Source of the DNA: Sagittula sp048553715
GTDB taxonomy: Bacteria > Pseudomonadota > Alphaproteobacteria > Rhodobacterales > Rhodobacteraceae
Length of the DNA stretch: 64,000 nt
NCBI RefSeq assembly: GCF_048553715.1
Contig: NZ_JBLZNC010000004.1
Coordinates: forward strand, 62,001-126,000
Reading direction: 5' to 3'
A model generated the notes under the pieces. That model was given only the letters and a program-made list of their open reading frames with translations. It did not search any database and was not told the origin of the DNA. The position numbers and the translations under genes are program-made. Shown piece after piece: positions 53,247 through 61,876 of this stretch. The number at the start of each line of letters is the position of its first letter. Position 1 is the first letter of the stretch.

Positions 53247-54247
53247 TCCTGTTTCTCAGCTACGTGCTGGTGGCGGCTGCGGCCTCTGCCCAAGTCCGCG
53301 TGGCCACCTGGCATGGGGATTTCAGCGAAAAGGGCCCGGGCCTTTTGTTGCGAGAGCTTTTGCGGGGCAAAGTCGATATCGCACCGATCCTCACCGCCGC
53401 CCCCGATGTTTTGCTGCTGACCCGATTTGATTTTGACGCAAGCCATGCGGCTTTGGCTGCGTTGCAAATCATTCTGGCCGAGGGCGGGCTGGACCTGCCG
53501 CATGCGTTTTCCAAACGGCCCAATACAGGGTGGCAGACGGGGGCTGATCTGGACGGTGATGGCCGTTTGGGTGGACCGCGCGACGCGCAGGGGTATGGCT
53601 GGTTTTCGGGACAGGGCGGCATGGCGGTTCTGTCGCGTTATCCCATCACGTTGGAACGTGATCTGAGCGGGCTGTTATGGCGCGATGCGCCGCACAGCCT
53701 GATGACGGCACAGGACACGGCCCCCGAGATACAGCGCCTGTCCAGTGTGGCGCACTGGCTGTTGCGGCTGGACACCCCGGATGGGCCGATCCGATTGATG
53801 ACGCTCGCGGCAACTCCGCCGGTGTTCGACGGGCCAGAGGACCGCAATGGCCGCCGCAATCATGACGAAGTCATGCTGTGGGCGCATGTTTTGAACGGCA
53901 AACTGGGGGAGACCCCCGCCGGTCCGGTGATTGTCGCCGGGTTAATGAATATCGATCCCACTGCGGGGGAGGGGCTGCGACAGGCCATCAAAACTGTGCT
54001 GGGTCATCCCGGATTGCAGGACCCGCTTCCTGACCGTGCGACTGTGACATGGGACAGCACCGGGCCAATGCGCGTGTCCTATGTGCTGCCGGATCGTCAG
54101 TTGCGCATAACAGACGCGGGTGTCGTGCCGCCGTTACCTGAGACAGAGCATGGCCAGCACGCGCTGGTTTGGGTGGATGTCACACCGCCGGATCGCAAAA
54201 CGCCCCGTCGCGGGGACGGGGCGTTGCAGGTGTCGGTCAATCAGTAG
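53129..54247 (+). CDS. Endonuclease/exonuclease/phosphatase family protein, exported
   Basis: EEP-superfamily phosphodiesterase-type protein. The body reads VRVATWHGDFSEKGPG, LLLTRFDFD, DLDGDGRLGGPRDAQGYGWFSGQGGMAVLSRYPI and NHDEVMLWAHVL. A hydrophobic segment ending in AAAASAQ is a likely signal peptide. The start is uncertain: the only ordinary codons before that segment are the ATG at 53129, inside the previous gene, and GTG 53264 near the end of the hydrophobic segment. The 53129 start leaves a long arginine-rich n-region. The expected terminal catalytic SDH motif is not obvious (LVWVDV instead), so activity is doubtful. It converges with the peroxiredoxin gene and overlaps its stop by 7 bases. 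Confidence 0.75.
   Translation: MVLFASKPDHARRRTDADRRPDRGKETPRLRAGRIATGVILFLSYVLVAAAASAQVRVATWHGDFSEKGPGLLLRELLRGKVDIAPILTAAPDVLLLTRFDFDASHAALAALQIILAEGGLDLPHAFSKRPNTGWQTGADLDGDGRLGGPRDAQGYGWFSGQGGMAVLSRYPITLERDLSGLLWRDAPHSLMTAQDTAPEIQRLSSVAHWLLRLDTPDGPIRLMTLAATPPVFDGPEDRNGRRNHDEVMLWAHVLNGKLGETPAGPVIVAGLMNIDPTAGEGLRQAIKTVLGHPGLQDPLPDRATVTWDSTGPMRVSYVLPDRQLRITDAGVVPPLPETEHGQHALVWVDVTPPDRKTPRRGDGALQVSVNQ
54195..54225 (-). terminator. Terminator of the peroxiredoxin-like gene, embedded in the convergent EEP gene
   Basis: AACGCCCCGTC and GACGGGGCGTT (54199-54209, 54215-54225) form a perfect 11-bp stem followed on the minus strand by TTTT-GC. It lies within the last codons of the opposite-strand gene. 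Confidence 0.75.
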
Positions 54248-54825
54248 GCTTCGGCCTTGGGGCCATCGACGGCCTCGACCTTGGTGGTGCCGTCATGTTC
54301 CACCAGCGGACCGGTGTAGCTGCCACGGGGCGGGTAGCCCTTATCATTGCGGAACTTCACGGCGGCCAGCACGTCCTCGAACGGCGGGCGGGCAAACGGG
54401 AAGCTTTGGACCCATGCGGCATAAACCGTGCCATCGGGCAGCAGGTAGAAAATCCCCGGTTCCGAAAACAGCTCGGGCTCCTCGGATCCTTCGCGCGCTG
54501 TGCTGACATACAGGCCCCATTCGCGCGCTTCGGTCATGGACAAGTCATGCGCAATGTTCAGGCGGGTGGTTTCCGTCTCGGATACGGTGTCTTCCGCGCG
54601 GGATTTGGTGTCGCCGCTGACGGCCAGAACGGTCACGCCAAGGTCTTTGGCCTGATCCAATTGACCTTCGATCTCTTGCAACTGCTTTTTGCAGATCGGG
54701 CAGTGCAGACCGCGGTAGAAGACAACGATCGCACCGTTTTCGCCCATGTTCTGGCGGACGTCGACGTCCTCACCGGACAGGGTGGGCAGCTTCAGGTCGG
54801 GAAAAGGTTGGGTCGGGGTCAGCAT
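54241..54825 (-). CDS. Peroxiredoxin-like (AhpC/TSA family) protein
   Basis: Thioredoxin-fold protein of 194 residues with IVVFYRGLHCPICKKQLQEI, giving a CxxC pair where peroxiredoxins have the peroxidatic Cys. LGVTVLAVSGDTKSRAEDT and GIFYLLPDGTVYAAWVQ fit the peroxiredoxin-like branch of the AhpC/TSA superfamily. It may reduce peroxides or act as a thiol oxidoreductase. The ATG at 54825 follows AAAGGAAG by 7 bases. It is divergent from leuB across 86 bases. No signal peptide. Confidence 0.87.
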   Translation of the reverse strand: MLTPTQPFPDLKLPTLSGEDVDVRQNMGENGAIVVFYRGLHCPICKKQLQEIEGQLDQAKDLGVTVLAVSGDTKSRAEDTVSETETTRLNIAHDLSMTEAREWGLYVSTAREGSEEPELFSEPGIFYLLPDGTVYAAWVQSFPFARPPFEDVLAAVKFRNDKGYPPRGSYTGPLVEHDGTTKVEAVDGPKAEAY

Positions 54826-54911
54826 TGGCGTCTTCCTTTGTGCAGATTGCATTGACCCCCCAACGCCTGCGGTCTACCCCCGTTCCATCACGAAAACCGG
54901 AGTTTACCCCC

Positions 54912-56015
54912 ATGTCCAACCCCTCGCTTCTTATCCTGCCCGGTGACGGGATCGGCCCCGAAGTCATGGCCGAAGTGCGCAAGATCATCGACTGGTACGG
55001 TGCCAAGCGCGATCTGGCCTTTGACGTGTCCGAGGATCTGGTGGGCGGCGCGGCCTATGACGCACATGGCACCCCGCTGCACGATGACACCATGGCAAAG
55101 GCCCAAGAGGTCGACGCGGTTCTGCTGGGCGCCGTGGGCGGTCCGAAATACGACGTTCTGGATTTCAGCGTAAAGCCCGAGCGTGGCCTGCTGCGCCTGC
55201 GCAAGGAAATGGATCTCTATGCCAACCTGCGCCCCGCACAGTGCTTTGACGCGCTGGCGGATTTCTCGTCGCTGAAAAAGGACGTTGTGGCCGGTCTGGA
55301 CATCATGATCGTGCGCGAGCTGACGTCGGGCATCTACTTTGGCGAACCGCGCGGCATCATCGAAGAGGGCAACGAGCGTGTGGGCATCAACACCCAGCGC
55401 TACACCGAATCCGAGATCGACCGCGTGGCACGCTCTGCCTTCGAGCTGGCCATGAAGCGCGACAAGAAACTGTGCTCGATGGAGAAAGCCAACGTCATGG
55501 AATCCGGCATTCTGTGGCGCGAGGTCGTCACCGAAGTCGCCAAGGATTACCCCGAGGTCGAGCTGTCGCACATGTACGCCGACGCAGGTGCGATGCAGCT
55601 GTGCCGCTGGCCCAAGCAGTTCGACGTCATCGTGACGGACAACCTGTTCGGTGACCTGCTGTCCGACGCGGCCGCCATGCTGACCGGCTCGCTTGGTATG
55701 CTGCCGTCCGCATCGCTGGGCCAGCCCATGGCCAACGGTCGCCCCAAAGCGCTGTACGAGCCGGTGCACGGCTCCGCGCCCGACATCGCAGGTCAGGGCA
55801 AGGCAAACCCGATCGCCTGCGTGCTGAGCTTTGCCATGGCGCTGCGCTATTCCTTTGATCAGGGTGCCGAAGCAACCCGTCTGGAAAAGGCCGTCGAGAA
55901 GGTGCTGGCCGATGGCGTCCGCACCGCCGATCTGCTGGGTGAAGAAGGCGTGACCCCGGTCACCACCTCGGAAATGGGCGACGCGATTGTCGCAGCGCTC
56001 GACGCATCGCTGTAA
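54912..56015 (+). CDS. leuB: 3-isopropylmalate dehydrogenase
   Basis: NAD-dependent oxidative decarboxylase of leucine synthesis, 367 residues. Motifs are LLILPGDGIGPEVMAEV at the start, AVGGPKYD, RELTSGIYFGEPRG, VTDNLFGDLLSDAAAMLTGSLG and EPVHGSAPDIAGQGKANP. The ATG at 54912 follows GGAG by 9 bases; a longer in-frame start lies in the divergent promoter region. It is separated from leuCD by three genes, one of them on the other strand, so it is a separate transcription unit. A clear terminator follows. Confidence 0.97.
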   Translation: MSNPSLLILPGDGIGPEVMAEVRKIIDWYGAKRDLAFDVSEDLVGGAAYDAHGTPLHDDTMAKAQEVDAVLLGAVGGPKYDVLDFSVKPERGLLRLRKEMDLYANLRPAQCFDALADFSSLKKDVVAGLDIMIVRELTSGIYFGEPRGIIEEGNERVGINTQRYTESEIDRVARSAFELAMKRDKKLCSMEKANVMESGILWREVVTEVAKDYPEVELSHMYADAGAMQLCRWPKQFDVIVTDNLFGDLLSDAAAMLTGSLGMLPSASLGQPMANGRPKALYEPVHGSAPDIAGQGKANPIACVLSFAMALRYSFDQGAEATRLEKAVEKVLADGVRTADLLGEEGVTPVTTSEMGDAIVAALDASL

Positions 56016-56037
56016 TCCCGACGATTGATGACGAAAG

Positions 56038-56067
56038 GGGCGGTGCCGCAATGCGCCGCCCTTTTTT
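56038..56067 (+). terminator. Rho-independent terminator of leuB
   Basis: GGGCGGTGC (56038-56046) pairs over 9 bp, with one G-U, with GCGCCGCCC (56053-56061), then TTTTTT. Confidence 0.92.
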
Positions 56068-56189
56068 CATGACCCACGCGCCGAGATTGCAAAATGCATG
56101 CAGTCTTCAGCTTTTCGCCAGGGTCCCCCCCTTGCAATGCGCCCCGCGCTCCGCATAGCTTCGCGCAAGAAGCGACGACAGGCCCTGAC

Positions 56190-57164
56190 ATGACCCCCAA
56201 CGCAAAAGGCGCGCTGTTCGCCCTGACGGCTTTCGGCATTTTCGCGACGCATGACGTGGTGATCAAATACCTTGGTGCCACCTATTCACCGTTTCAGGTG
56301 ATCTTTTTCTCGACGTTGATGTCCTTCCCGCTGGTCAGTTTCATGATGATGCGGGACCCGCTGCCCGGCACCTTGCGCCCCGTACACCCGTGGTGGACAG
56401 CGATCCGGACGACTGCGGCCATGCTGAATGGCATGTGCGCGTTCTATGCCTTTACCGTACTGCCCTTGGCGCAGACCTATGCGATCCTGTTTGCCTCCCC
56501 GCTGTTGATTACGCTGATCTCGATCCCCTTGCTGGGGGAGCAGGTGGGCTGGCGGCGTGGCGCGGCGGTGATGGTGGGGCTTGTGGGGGTTCTGGTGGTG
56601 CTGCGCCCGGGCTCGCACCCGCTGTCGATGGGGCATCTGGCGGCGATGGGCTCCGCGGTGTTTGGCGCCCTGTCCGCGATTATCGTGCGCAAAGTCGGTA
56701 ATGACGAGCGGAGCGTGGTGCTGTTGCTCTATCCGATGGTGGCGAATTTCATCGTGGTCGGGGTTTTGATGACCTTTGTGTACCGCCCGATGCCCTTGCT
56801 GGATCTGGGGGCGGGGGCCACGATTTCCCTGCTGGGGTTCTTTGCGGGGCTGTGTCTGATCATGGCTTACAAGACCGGACAGGCCGCGATTGTGGCGCCG
56901 ATGCAGTATTCGCAGATCATCTGGGCCACAGCCTATGGCTATCTGCTGTTCGACGAGACAATCGATACGTTCACCGTCATCGGGGCGGGGATTATCATCG
57001 CGTCCGGCGTCTACATCGTGGCCCGCGAAAGCAGCAACGACGATTCGCAGACACCTGTTCTGCGCACGCGGTCGCGCGGCTACGGGGCATCCTTCCGGAT
57101 TGCGCCGTTCCTCAACAGGGCGCGGCGCGGGCCGCAGGGGCCAAGCGATACGCCTGCCGAATAG
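56190..57164 (+). CDS. DMT-superfamily transporter (EamA domains)
   Basis: Inner-membrane transporter of 324 residues with ten predicted helices in two EamA repeats: ALFALTAFGIFATHDVVIKYLG opens the first, and MGHLAAMGSAVFGALSAIIVRK the second. The final helix ends at GIIIASGVYIVARE, followed by a 45-residue basic tail. DMT proteins export or import small metabolites; the substrate is unknown. The ATG at 56190 (MTPNAKGALFAL) places the first helix at the N-terminus; upstream in-frame codons are in the leuB terminator region. tRNA-Pro follows 76 bases later. Confidence 0.9.
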   Translation: MTPNAKGALFALTAFGIFATHDVVIKYLGATYSPFQVIFFSTLMSFPLVSFMMMRDPLPGTLRPVHPWWTAIRTTAAMLNGMCAFYAFTVLPLAQTYAILFASPLLITLISIPLLGEQVGWRRGAAVMVGLVGVLVVLRPGSHPLSMGHLAAMGSAVFGALSAIIVRKVGNDERSVVLLLYPMVANFIVVGVLMTFVYRPMPLLDLGAGATISLLGFFAGLCLIMAYKTGQAAIVAPMQYSQIIWATAYGYLLFDETIDTFTVIGAGIIIASGVYIVARESSNDDSQTPVLRTRSRGYGASFRIAPFLNRARRGPQGPSDTPAE

Positions 57165-57240
57165 CCGTGCGGAAACTGCGTGGCGCTGCAAAACGTCTCT
57201 TGCCAAAGCGCTGCGGGCGATATATCCCGCGCCTCACGGT

Positions 57241-57317
57241 CGGAGCGTAGCTCAGCCTGGTAGAGCACTGTCTTCGGGAGGCAGGGGCCGGAGGTTCGAA
57301 TCCTCTCGCTCCGACCA
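57241..57317 (+). tRNA. tRNA-Pro (anticodon CGG)
   Basis: The cloverleaf is complete: acceptor CGGAGCG/CGCTCCG, D arm GCTC/GAGC, anticodon stem CTGTC/GGCAG with loop TTCGGGA giving CGG, T stem GGAGG/CCTCT with TTCGAAT loop, and encoded CCA (57315-57317). It reads CCG proline codons. Confidence 0.97.
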
Positions 57318-57582
57318 ATTTATCAAAGAAATATCTGCGCTGTTAGGCAGTGATCTTGGGTTCTTTGAACCTTTGTCGCTGTCAAGATAGGGCCCGGTTT
57401 CTATGTGATTCAGGTGTTCAACCGGATCAGGGCATGGCGGTCTCAATCCGTGGCGCATCCTGACTGTAGGGCCCCTTTCGTTGGTCTTTGCTCGCAACCT
57501 TGTGCAAAACCGCTGTATCCATTCCTAAAGCTGGCCTAGAGTATCGAGGGCGCGCTCTAAGTTGGTAGACAAACAGTGGGAT

Positions 57583-57837
57583 TTACCAATCCCATTTCTT
57601 AAGATTGATCTCTACGCGGCGATTTTGGGCGCGACCCGCGCGTGTTCCTCCGATTGGTTTGGGTTCGGCAGAGAAATCCATGTCTTTCGCGGTTTCAGTC
57701 GCGCCAATGTGGCAACCGGGTGAGCTGTCTGCGTGCACACCGGGGGTGCCGACTTGGTCGCGACAGTTCTTCTTGTATTCTTCCCATTCGCTGACAGACA
57801 TCGAAAAGGCCGGGGCGGCGATCAGGCCCGCTCCCAA
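57583..57837 (-). CDS. Small exported protein with OmpA-like C-terminal motif, start codon apparently lost
   Basis: About 84 residues from a TTG at 57837, beginning inside a signal peptide (LIAAPAFS) and ending GRAQNRRVEINLKKW, which resembles the last strand-helix of OmpA-type peptidoglycan-binding domains. Two cysteines lie in KNCRDQ and GCHIG. In frame upstream, an ideal AAGGA ribosome-binding site stands 7 bases before codon AAG (57859-57861), followed by NKFAIALLGAG, so the natural start was probably ATG there. The gene is either a pseudogene by start loss, a sequencing error, or uses the internal TTG. No intact OmpA domain is present. Confidence 0.5.
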   Translation of the reverse strand: MGAGLIAAPAFSMSVSEWEEYKKNCRDQVGTPGVHADSSPGCHIGATETAKDMDFSAEPKPIGGTRAGRAQNRRVEINLKKWDW

Positions 57838-58132
57838 AAGCGCGATAGCAAATTTGTTCTTGGTATTTTCCTTCTCAGTTCTAAAAAATTCTTTCTCACA
57901 TCACGTTGGGTCGCCTATGTCGTGCGGGCCAAGCTGGAGCTGTTGATCCTGCCCGCATAAGACGCGCGCGGTATCTGGACGTGGCCGGACGGACACCATG
58001 CACATGCGGGCTGATCTCGGAAAAATCGGTCAGACAAGCGCACTTTGGTATACTCTGGATATGTTGAATCGTTGTGGGGGCGTCCGCGTGGATTTTCTAT
58101 AACGAGGCTGACCACCAAAGGACATTTGCGCC

Positions 58133-60022
58133 ATGCAACCGGCTGCCCAAATTGCGATTGATGAGATTTCCTCTGCCACAGAATCGTTCAGACGCCGGTC
58201 TCAATTTCAAAGGTATGCTGTCGTGCGCATCAGGCAATTTGCGCTTAGGCAAATTGCAACGTGTATCGGCGTTATCTGCACGTGGTATTTCGTATCAGCG
58301 CCGGTGGCGCTCGTCTGTGGTGTGATGGCCATCGTTGGTGAGCTGGTTGATATCCTCTGCCTCAAATACCTGATGCGCAAATTGAAGGAAGACATGCCGA
58401 TCGAGCAGGTGTTGACCCTTTCGACAATCAGCGCGGGGTTTCAATCCTTGGGCATATCCGGCTGTGTCCTGTCCGCGCTATTGTTTTCCTTCTCCGGCGA
58501 GGGCGTTCTGATCGGATTTTGTTTCCTGACGGCCGGGGCGGTCAATGCCGGTTTTATCCTGACGCATCATCCCCGTGCCGCGCGGGTGAAGCTGGCCGTT
58601 CTGGCCATGTGTGTACCCATCTATTTCGCGCATCAGGTGATTTTTATGCCAGAGGGGCGCAGCCCGATCTGGATCCAACTGTGCGAAATCGCCCTTCTGT
58701 CTTATATGGTTGCGGCGTTTGTCGGGGCACGTCTGCACGGCCAAAGGCGTTCCTGGGAGAAAGAGAAAAAGCTCGTTCAGGTTGCGCAGGATTTGTACGA
58801 TGCGAATGAGGAGCTTGAGAAAACGCGCCATCGTGCTGAAGCTGCCGCCAACGCCAAGTCCGCGTTTTTGGCCGTAATGAGCCATGAAATCCGCACTCCG
58901 CTGAATGCCATTTGCGGGATGAGCGATATTGTCCGCAGGCGCCCGCTGGATATCGAAAGCCGCAACAATATCGAAGTGATCCGCGAAGCATCAACGTCCC
59001 TACTGCATATCGTGAATGATATTCTGGATTTTTCCAGTCTCGGTGAAGGCAAGCTGGCCATAGAAAAGACCGTCTTTTCTCCGGCATTGGCCTTGTCCGG
59101 GGCCCGTCGCATGTTTCGGCCCGCGGTCGCCGAAAAAGGGCTGACCTTTGTGACCGACTGCGATGACACCTTGCCATTGCATGCGATGGGGGACGAAAAA
59201 CGCATAAAGCAGATTTTTATGAATCTGATGTCCAATGCGATAAAGTTCACCGAAGCCGGGGAGATCCGCGTCACCTCTACCGTTGAGGAAAGCGAAGACG
59301 GAAAAATCTGGGTCATCACCATGGCGGACTCGGGGATTGGCGTGCCGGAGGATCAGGCGAACGCCATCTTTGATGCCTTCCACCAATGCGAAAACGCTTC
59401 GGTGCGTCGCCATGATGGCACCGGCCTTGGCTTGCCGATCAGCCGTGAATTGGCGCGGCAAATGGGAGGGGATTTGGTGTTGCTGAATAGCTCGGCGGAT
59501 CATGGGTCGACCTTCGAGCTGCGTTTGCCGTTGGAAGAGGTGCCAGAGAGCGCCGCATATAATCTGCCGGTGCAAGATGAACCCGCCACTATGCCAGAGC
59601 TGCGCGGGATGCGCCTTCTCGTGGCCGAGGATAACGTGGTTAACCGGATCATCATCGAGAAGTTCCTCGAAGGGACGGGGGCCGAGGTCCACATGGCGCA
59701 TGACGGGCGCGCCGCCGTTGAAATGACACGCGCTGTGGCACCGGCTGTGATCCTGATGGATGTCTCTATGCCAAAGCTGAATGGACTGGACGCCACGCGA
59801 GAGATCCGAGGCGCGACCGGCAACCAGCCGTATATCATCGCCGTCACGGCAAATGCCTTTGCGTCCGATCACGCGGCCTGTCTTGCGGCGGGCATGGACG
59901 ATTTTGTCAGCAAGCCGGTAGATCGCAACGATCTGCTGCGCGCGCTCAGTCGTGCAAAAGATGTCACCGATGCCCCCGTGTCACAGACCGATCAGGCGCA
60001 GGTCACCCGCATTCGGCAATAG
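58133..60022 (+). CDS. Membrane hybrid sensor histidine kinase, HisKA-HATPase-REC
   Basis: Hybrid kinase of 629 residues. The first 210 residues hold about six membrane helices (for example ICTWYFVSAPVALVCGVMAIVG). A coiled coil leads to HisKA with MSHEIRTPLNAICGM (His251), HATPase with MSNAIKFT, DSGIGVPED and HDGTGLGLPI, and a receiver with LVAEDN and Asp543 in VILMDVSMPKLNG, Lys in DFVSKPVD. There is no PAS domain, so the membrane part is the likely sensor. AAAGGA lies 10 bases before the ATG. It is not beside a response regulator, and its own receiver probably feeds a separate Hpt protein. Confidence 0.92.
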   Translation: MQPAAQIAIDEISSATESFRRRSQFQRYAVVRIRQFALRQIATCIGVICTWYFVSAPVALVCGVMAIVGELVDILCLKYLMRKLKEDMPIEQVLTLSTISAGFQSLGISGCVLSALLFSFSGEGVLIGFCFLTAGAVNAGFILTHHPRAARVKLAVLAMCVPIYFAHQVIFMPEGRSPIWIQLCEIALLSYMVAAFVGARLHGQRRSWEKEKKLVQVAQDLYDANEELEKTRHRAEAAANAKSAFLAVMSHEIRTPLNAICGMSDIVRRRPLDIESRNNIEVIREASTSLLHIVNDILDFSSLGEGKLAIEKTVFSPALALSGARRMFRPAVAEKGLTFVTDCDDTLPLHAMGDEKRIKQIFMNLMSNAIKFTEAGEIRVTSTVEESEDGKIWVITMADSGIGVPEDQANAIFDAFHQCENASVRRHDGTGLGLPISRELARQMGGDLVLLNSSADHGSTFELRLPLEEVPESAAYNLPVQDEPATMPELRGMRLLVAEDNVVNRIIIEKFLEGTGAEVHMAHDGRAAVEMTRAVAPAVILMDVSMPKLNGLDATREIRGATGNQPYIIAVTANAFASDHAACLAAGMDDFVSKPVDRNDLLRALSRAKDVTDAPVSQTDQAQVTRIRQ

Positions 60023-60037
60023 GTGTCGCATCAAAGA

Positions 60038-60070
60038 AAACGCCGATCGCGCGGGGCGCAATCGGCGTTT
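60038..60070. terminator. Bidirectional terminator between the kinase and csbD-like genes
   Basis: AAACGCCGAT (60038-60047) pairs over 10 bp with ATCGGCGTTT (60061-60070). On the minus strand TTTTCTTT follows, so it is stronger for the csbD side. Confidence 0.8.
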
Positions 60071-60123
60071 GATAAAGAATGCTGGCCCGAGGTAAAAAAG
60101 CGCAGCGTCCCTTGGGCTTAGAC

Positions 60124-60321
60124 TTAGATCTCTGCCAGCATGTCGTCCACAATTTTGCGGACATCATCCTTTGTTTTTCCAAGCTTTTGTTGCAGTTGGC
60201 CTTCCAGCTGCTCACGGTTGCCCTGCGTCTGTTCCAACTCGTCGTCTGTCAGATCCCCGTAGGATTCACGCAGCTTGCCTTTCAGTTCGGTCCAGCGGCC
60301 GTCGATACGATCTTGGTCCAT
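60124..60321 (-). CDS. CsbD family stress protein
   Basis: Protein of 65 residues, MDQDRIDGRWTELKGKLRE to KDDVRKIVDDMLAEI, a clear CsbD protein (small, hydrophilic, helical). CsbD members are induced by general stress in Gram-positive and Gram-negative bacteria; the function is unknown. AAAGGAG precedes the ATG. It lies 38 bases downstream of the small anchored protein gene and probably shares its EcfG-type promoter. Confidence 0.92.
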   Translation of the reverse strand: MDQDRIDGRWTELKGKLRESYGDLTDDELEQTQGNREQLEGQLQQKLGKTKDDVRKIVDDMLAEI

Positions 60322-60359
60322 AATGATCTCCTTTCGGTAGAGCGAGTGCCTGCGCCAGA

Positions 60360-60605
60360 TCAGTTCTGGTTTTCGGCTGTGTCTTCTTCGGGCGGGGTGA
60401 CGTTGATCTCGGGAACGGTCACGGTGACCTCTTCCTCGTCGACCTCAATTTCGCCCACGTCGGCGTCAAATTCCGGCATCTGACCGCCTTCGACGCTGAC
60501 TTCGGGCAGTGCGGCCTCTTCGGTCTGGTCGATGTCGATCATGTAAATGCCAAAGCCGATGGCGATCACGGCGATGATGGCGGCGATTACAGCTCCAATA
60601 CGCAT
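60360..60605 (-). CDS. Small single-pass acidic membrane protein
   Basis: Protein of 81 residues. One N-terminal helix (IGAVIAAIIAVIAIGFGIYMI) is followed by a very acidic tail with about 20 Asp/Glu residues and no other charge. I do not recognise a family. It starts with AAGGAAACTGAC before the ATG, and a perfect GGAAC-N16-CGTT promoter lies 45-69 bases upstream, so it is the first gene of a stress-induced pair with csbD. The tail is probably periplasmic or cytosolic; orientation is unclear. Confidence 0.8.
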   Translation of the reverse strand: MRIGAVIAAIIAVIAIGFGIYMIDIDQTEEAALPEVSVEGGQMPEFDADVGEIEVDEEEVTVTVPEINVTPPEEDTAENQN

Positions 60606-60649
60606 GTCAGTTTCCTTGTTTGTTTCCAGTGTCTTATATCTGGATGGGA

Positions 60650-60674
60650 AACGTGCGGGGCGATGATTGGTTCC
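60650..60674 (-). promoter_or_regulatory. EcfG-type (general stress) promoter of the small membrane protein / csbD genes
   Basis: Minus strand GGAAC (60674-60670), 16 bases, CGTT (60653-60650). This is an exact match to the alphaproteobacterial EcfG consensus GGAAC-N16/17-CGTT, 45 bases from the start codon. Confidence 0.8.
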
Positions 60675-60710
60675 ATTGTGCCCTGCGCGCCGTGGGCCAT
60701 GTTGCGCCGA

Positions 60711-60869
60711 TCAACGGCGCGCGATGATCCAGACAGCGTGCACAATGCCGGGGATGTAGCCCAGCAGGGTCAGCAGCAGGTTCAGCCAGAAATGTTTGCC
60801 AAGGCCCACTTGCAAAAATACGCCCAAGGGCGGCAGCAGGATGGCGATCAGAATGCGAAGCAGGTCCAT
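60711..60869 (-). CDS. YqaE/Pmp3 family small membrane protein
   Basis: Protein of 52 residues, nearly all membrane: LLRILIAILLPPLGVFLQVGLG, then HFWLNLLLTLLGYIPGIVHAVWII. This is the YqaE/Pmp3 (UPF0057) pattern, two helices with a PPLGVFL turn. Family members stabilise membrane potential under salt or cold stress. The ATG at 60869 follows GAGGACATC; a longer frame upstream runs through the yihY stop and is not used. A perfect EcfG promoter is located upstream. Confidence 0.93.
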   Translation of the reverse strand: MDLLRILIAILLPPLGVFLQVGLGKHFWLNLLLTLLGYIPGIVHAVWIIARR

Positions 60870-60897
60870 GATGTCCTCAAACTTTGTTCGGGAACAC

Positions 60898-60922
60898 AAC
60901 GGATGGATGTGCTTAGGGTTCC
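60898..60922 (-). promoter_or_regulatory. EcfG-type promoter of the yqaE-like gene
   Basis: Minus strand GGAAC (60922-60918), 16 bases, CGTT (60901-60898). The GGAAC element lies in the last codons and stop of the upstream yihY-like gene. The distance from CGTT to the start codon is 28 bases. Confidence 0.82.
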
Positions 60923-61863
60923 CCAAAGCCTTCGCCCAGTGTGTCAGCCTTGACCGCGCCACGTTCCCCCATGGGGCGCGTTGGGCCGACGGTGCTGTCA
61001 TGTCGCGTTTGCGCCTCCAACTCGGCGTCCAGCGTGGCGCCCAGCAGGACGATAAAGGCCGACAGCCAAAGCCACGTCAGCAGAACAATCACCCCGCCCA
61101 AGGTGCCAAAGGTCTCGTTGTAGCTGCCGAAGGACTGCACATAGTGGCTGAAGCCGAGGCTTCCGATCACCCAAAGCCCGCAGGCGGTCGCAGCCCCCGG
61201 CGTCAGCCAACGCCAGCGTGCTTTGCGCCGCGAGGGGCCGAACCGGTACAGCATGGCGATGCCGAACACGCCAACCACAAACAACAACGGCCAGCGGGCC
61301 AGCAGCACGACCTGAGTGAATTGCGCGTTCTTCGACACCAGTGCCGCGGCCGTGGGCAGGGCGGCCACAATCCCCACGGACAGCAAAATGCCGGAGATCA
61401 GGCAAAGCGTCATGACGACGTTGATTGCCTTCAACACAAAGAAATTGCGCGACTCCCGTTCGCCGTTGATGACGTTCAGACCTATGATAAGGTTGGTCAT
61501 GGCCCGGGACGCGGAATACAACGACAGGCCAATTGCCAGAAGGGCAGCCCAGCCAAGACTGTTGTTCGAGGCGGTGACCACCGATGTGAGCTGGCCCATC
61601 AGGATCTCTGCGGCGGCGGGCGGCAGCACATTGGAAATCGGCTCGGATATGTCGATCAGGAACTGGGGGTCGGTGACCATTCCGGCCAAAGCCACCCCGG
61701 CGGTGATCGCGGGAAACAGGGAGAGCAGACCGTAAAACGCAATCCCGGCGGCGAGCAGGCTCAGGTTGTCCTCGATCATTGTCTTATAGATGCGCAACCC
61801 GACATCCAGCATCCCACGAAACGGGATCTTCAGGGGGGATGTGGCATTGCGGCCTCTGGGCAT
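60913..61863 (-). CDS. YihY/BrkB family membrane protein
   Basis: Inner-membrane protein of 316 residues with six helices. The conserved YihY features are NLSLLAAGIAFYGLLSLFPAI, WAALLAIGLSLYSASRAMTNL, FGSYNETFGTLGGVIVLLTWLWLSAFIVLLGATL and LDAELEAQ. Family names refer to virulence factor BrkB and the old RNase BN label, but the role is not known. GGAGGCCACC precedes the ATG, 13 bases after the phospholipase-like gene, so it is the next gene of that operon. The 3' end contains the -35 element of the yqaE promoter. Confidence 0.93.
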   Translation of the reverse strand: MPRGRNATSPLKIPFRGMLDVGLRIYKTMIEDNLSLLAAGIAFYGLLSLFPAITAGVALAGMVTDPQFLIDISEPISNVLPPAAAEILMGQLTSVVTASNNSLGWAALLAIGLSLYSASRAMTNLIIGLNVINGERESRNFFVLKAINVVMTLCLISGILLSVGIVAALPTAAALVSKNAQFTQVVLLARWPLLFVVGVFGIAMLYRFGPSRRKARWRWLTPGAATACGLWVIGSLGFSHYVQSFGSYNETFGTLGGVIVLLTWLWLSAFIVLLGATLDAELEAQTRHDSTVGPTRPMGERGAVKADTLGEGFGEP

Positions 61864-61876
61864 GGTGGCCTCCGGT

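Noticed and set aside
57241..57317. tRNA-Pro as an integration site of a mobile element
   Set aside because: No integrase, no repeat of the tRNA 3' end, and no change in gene content is seen downstream.
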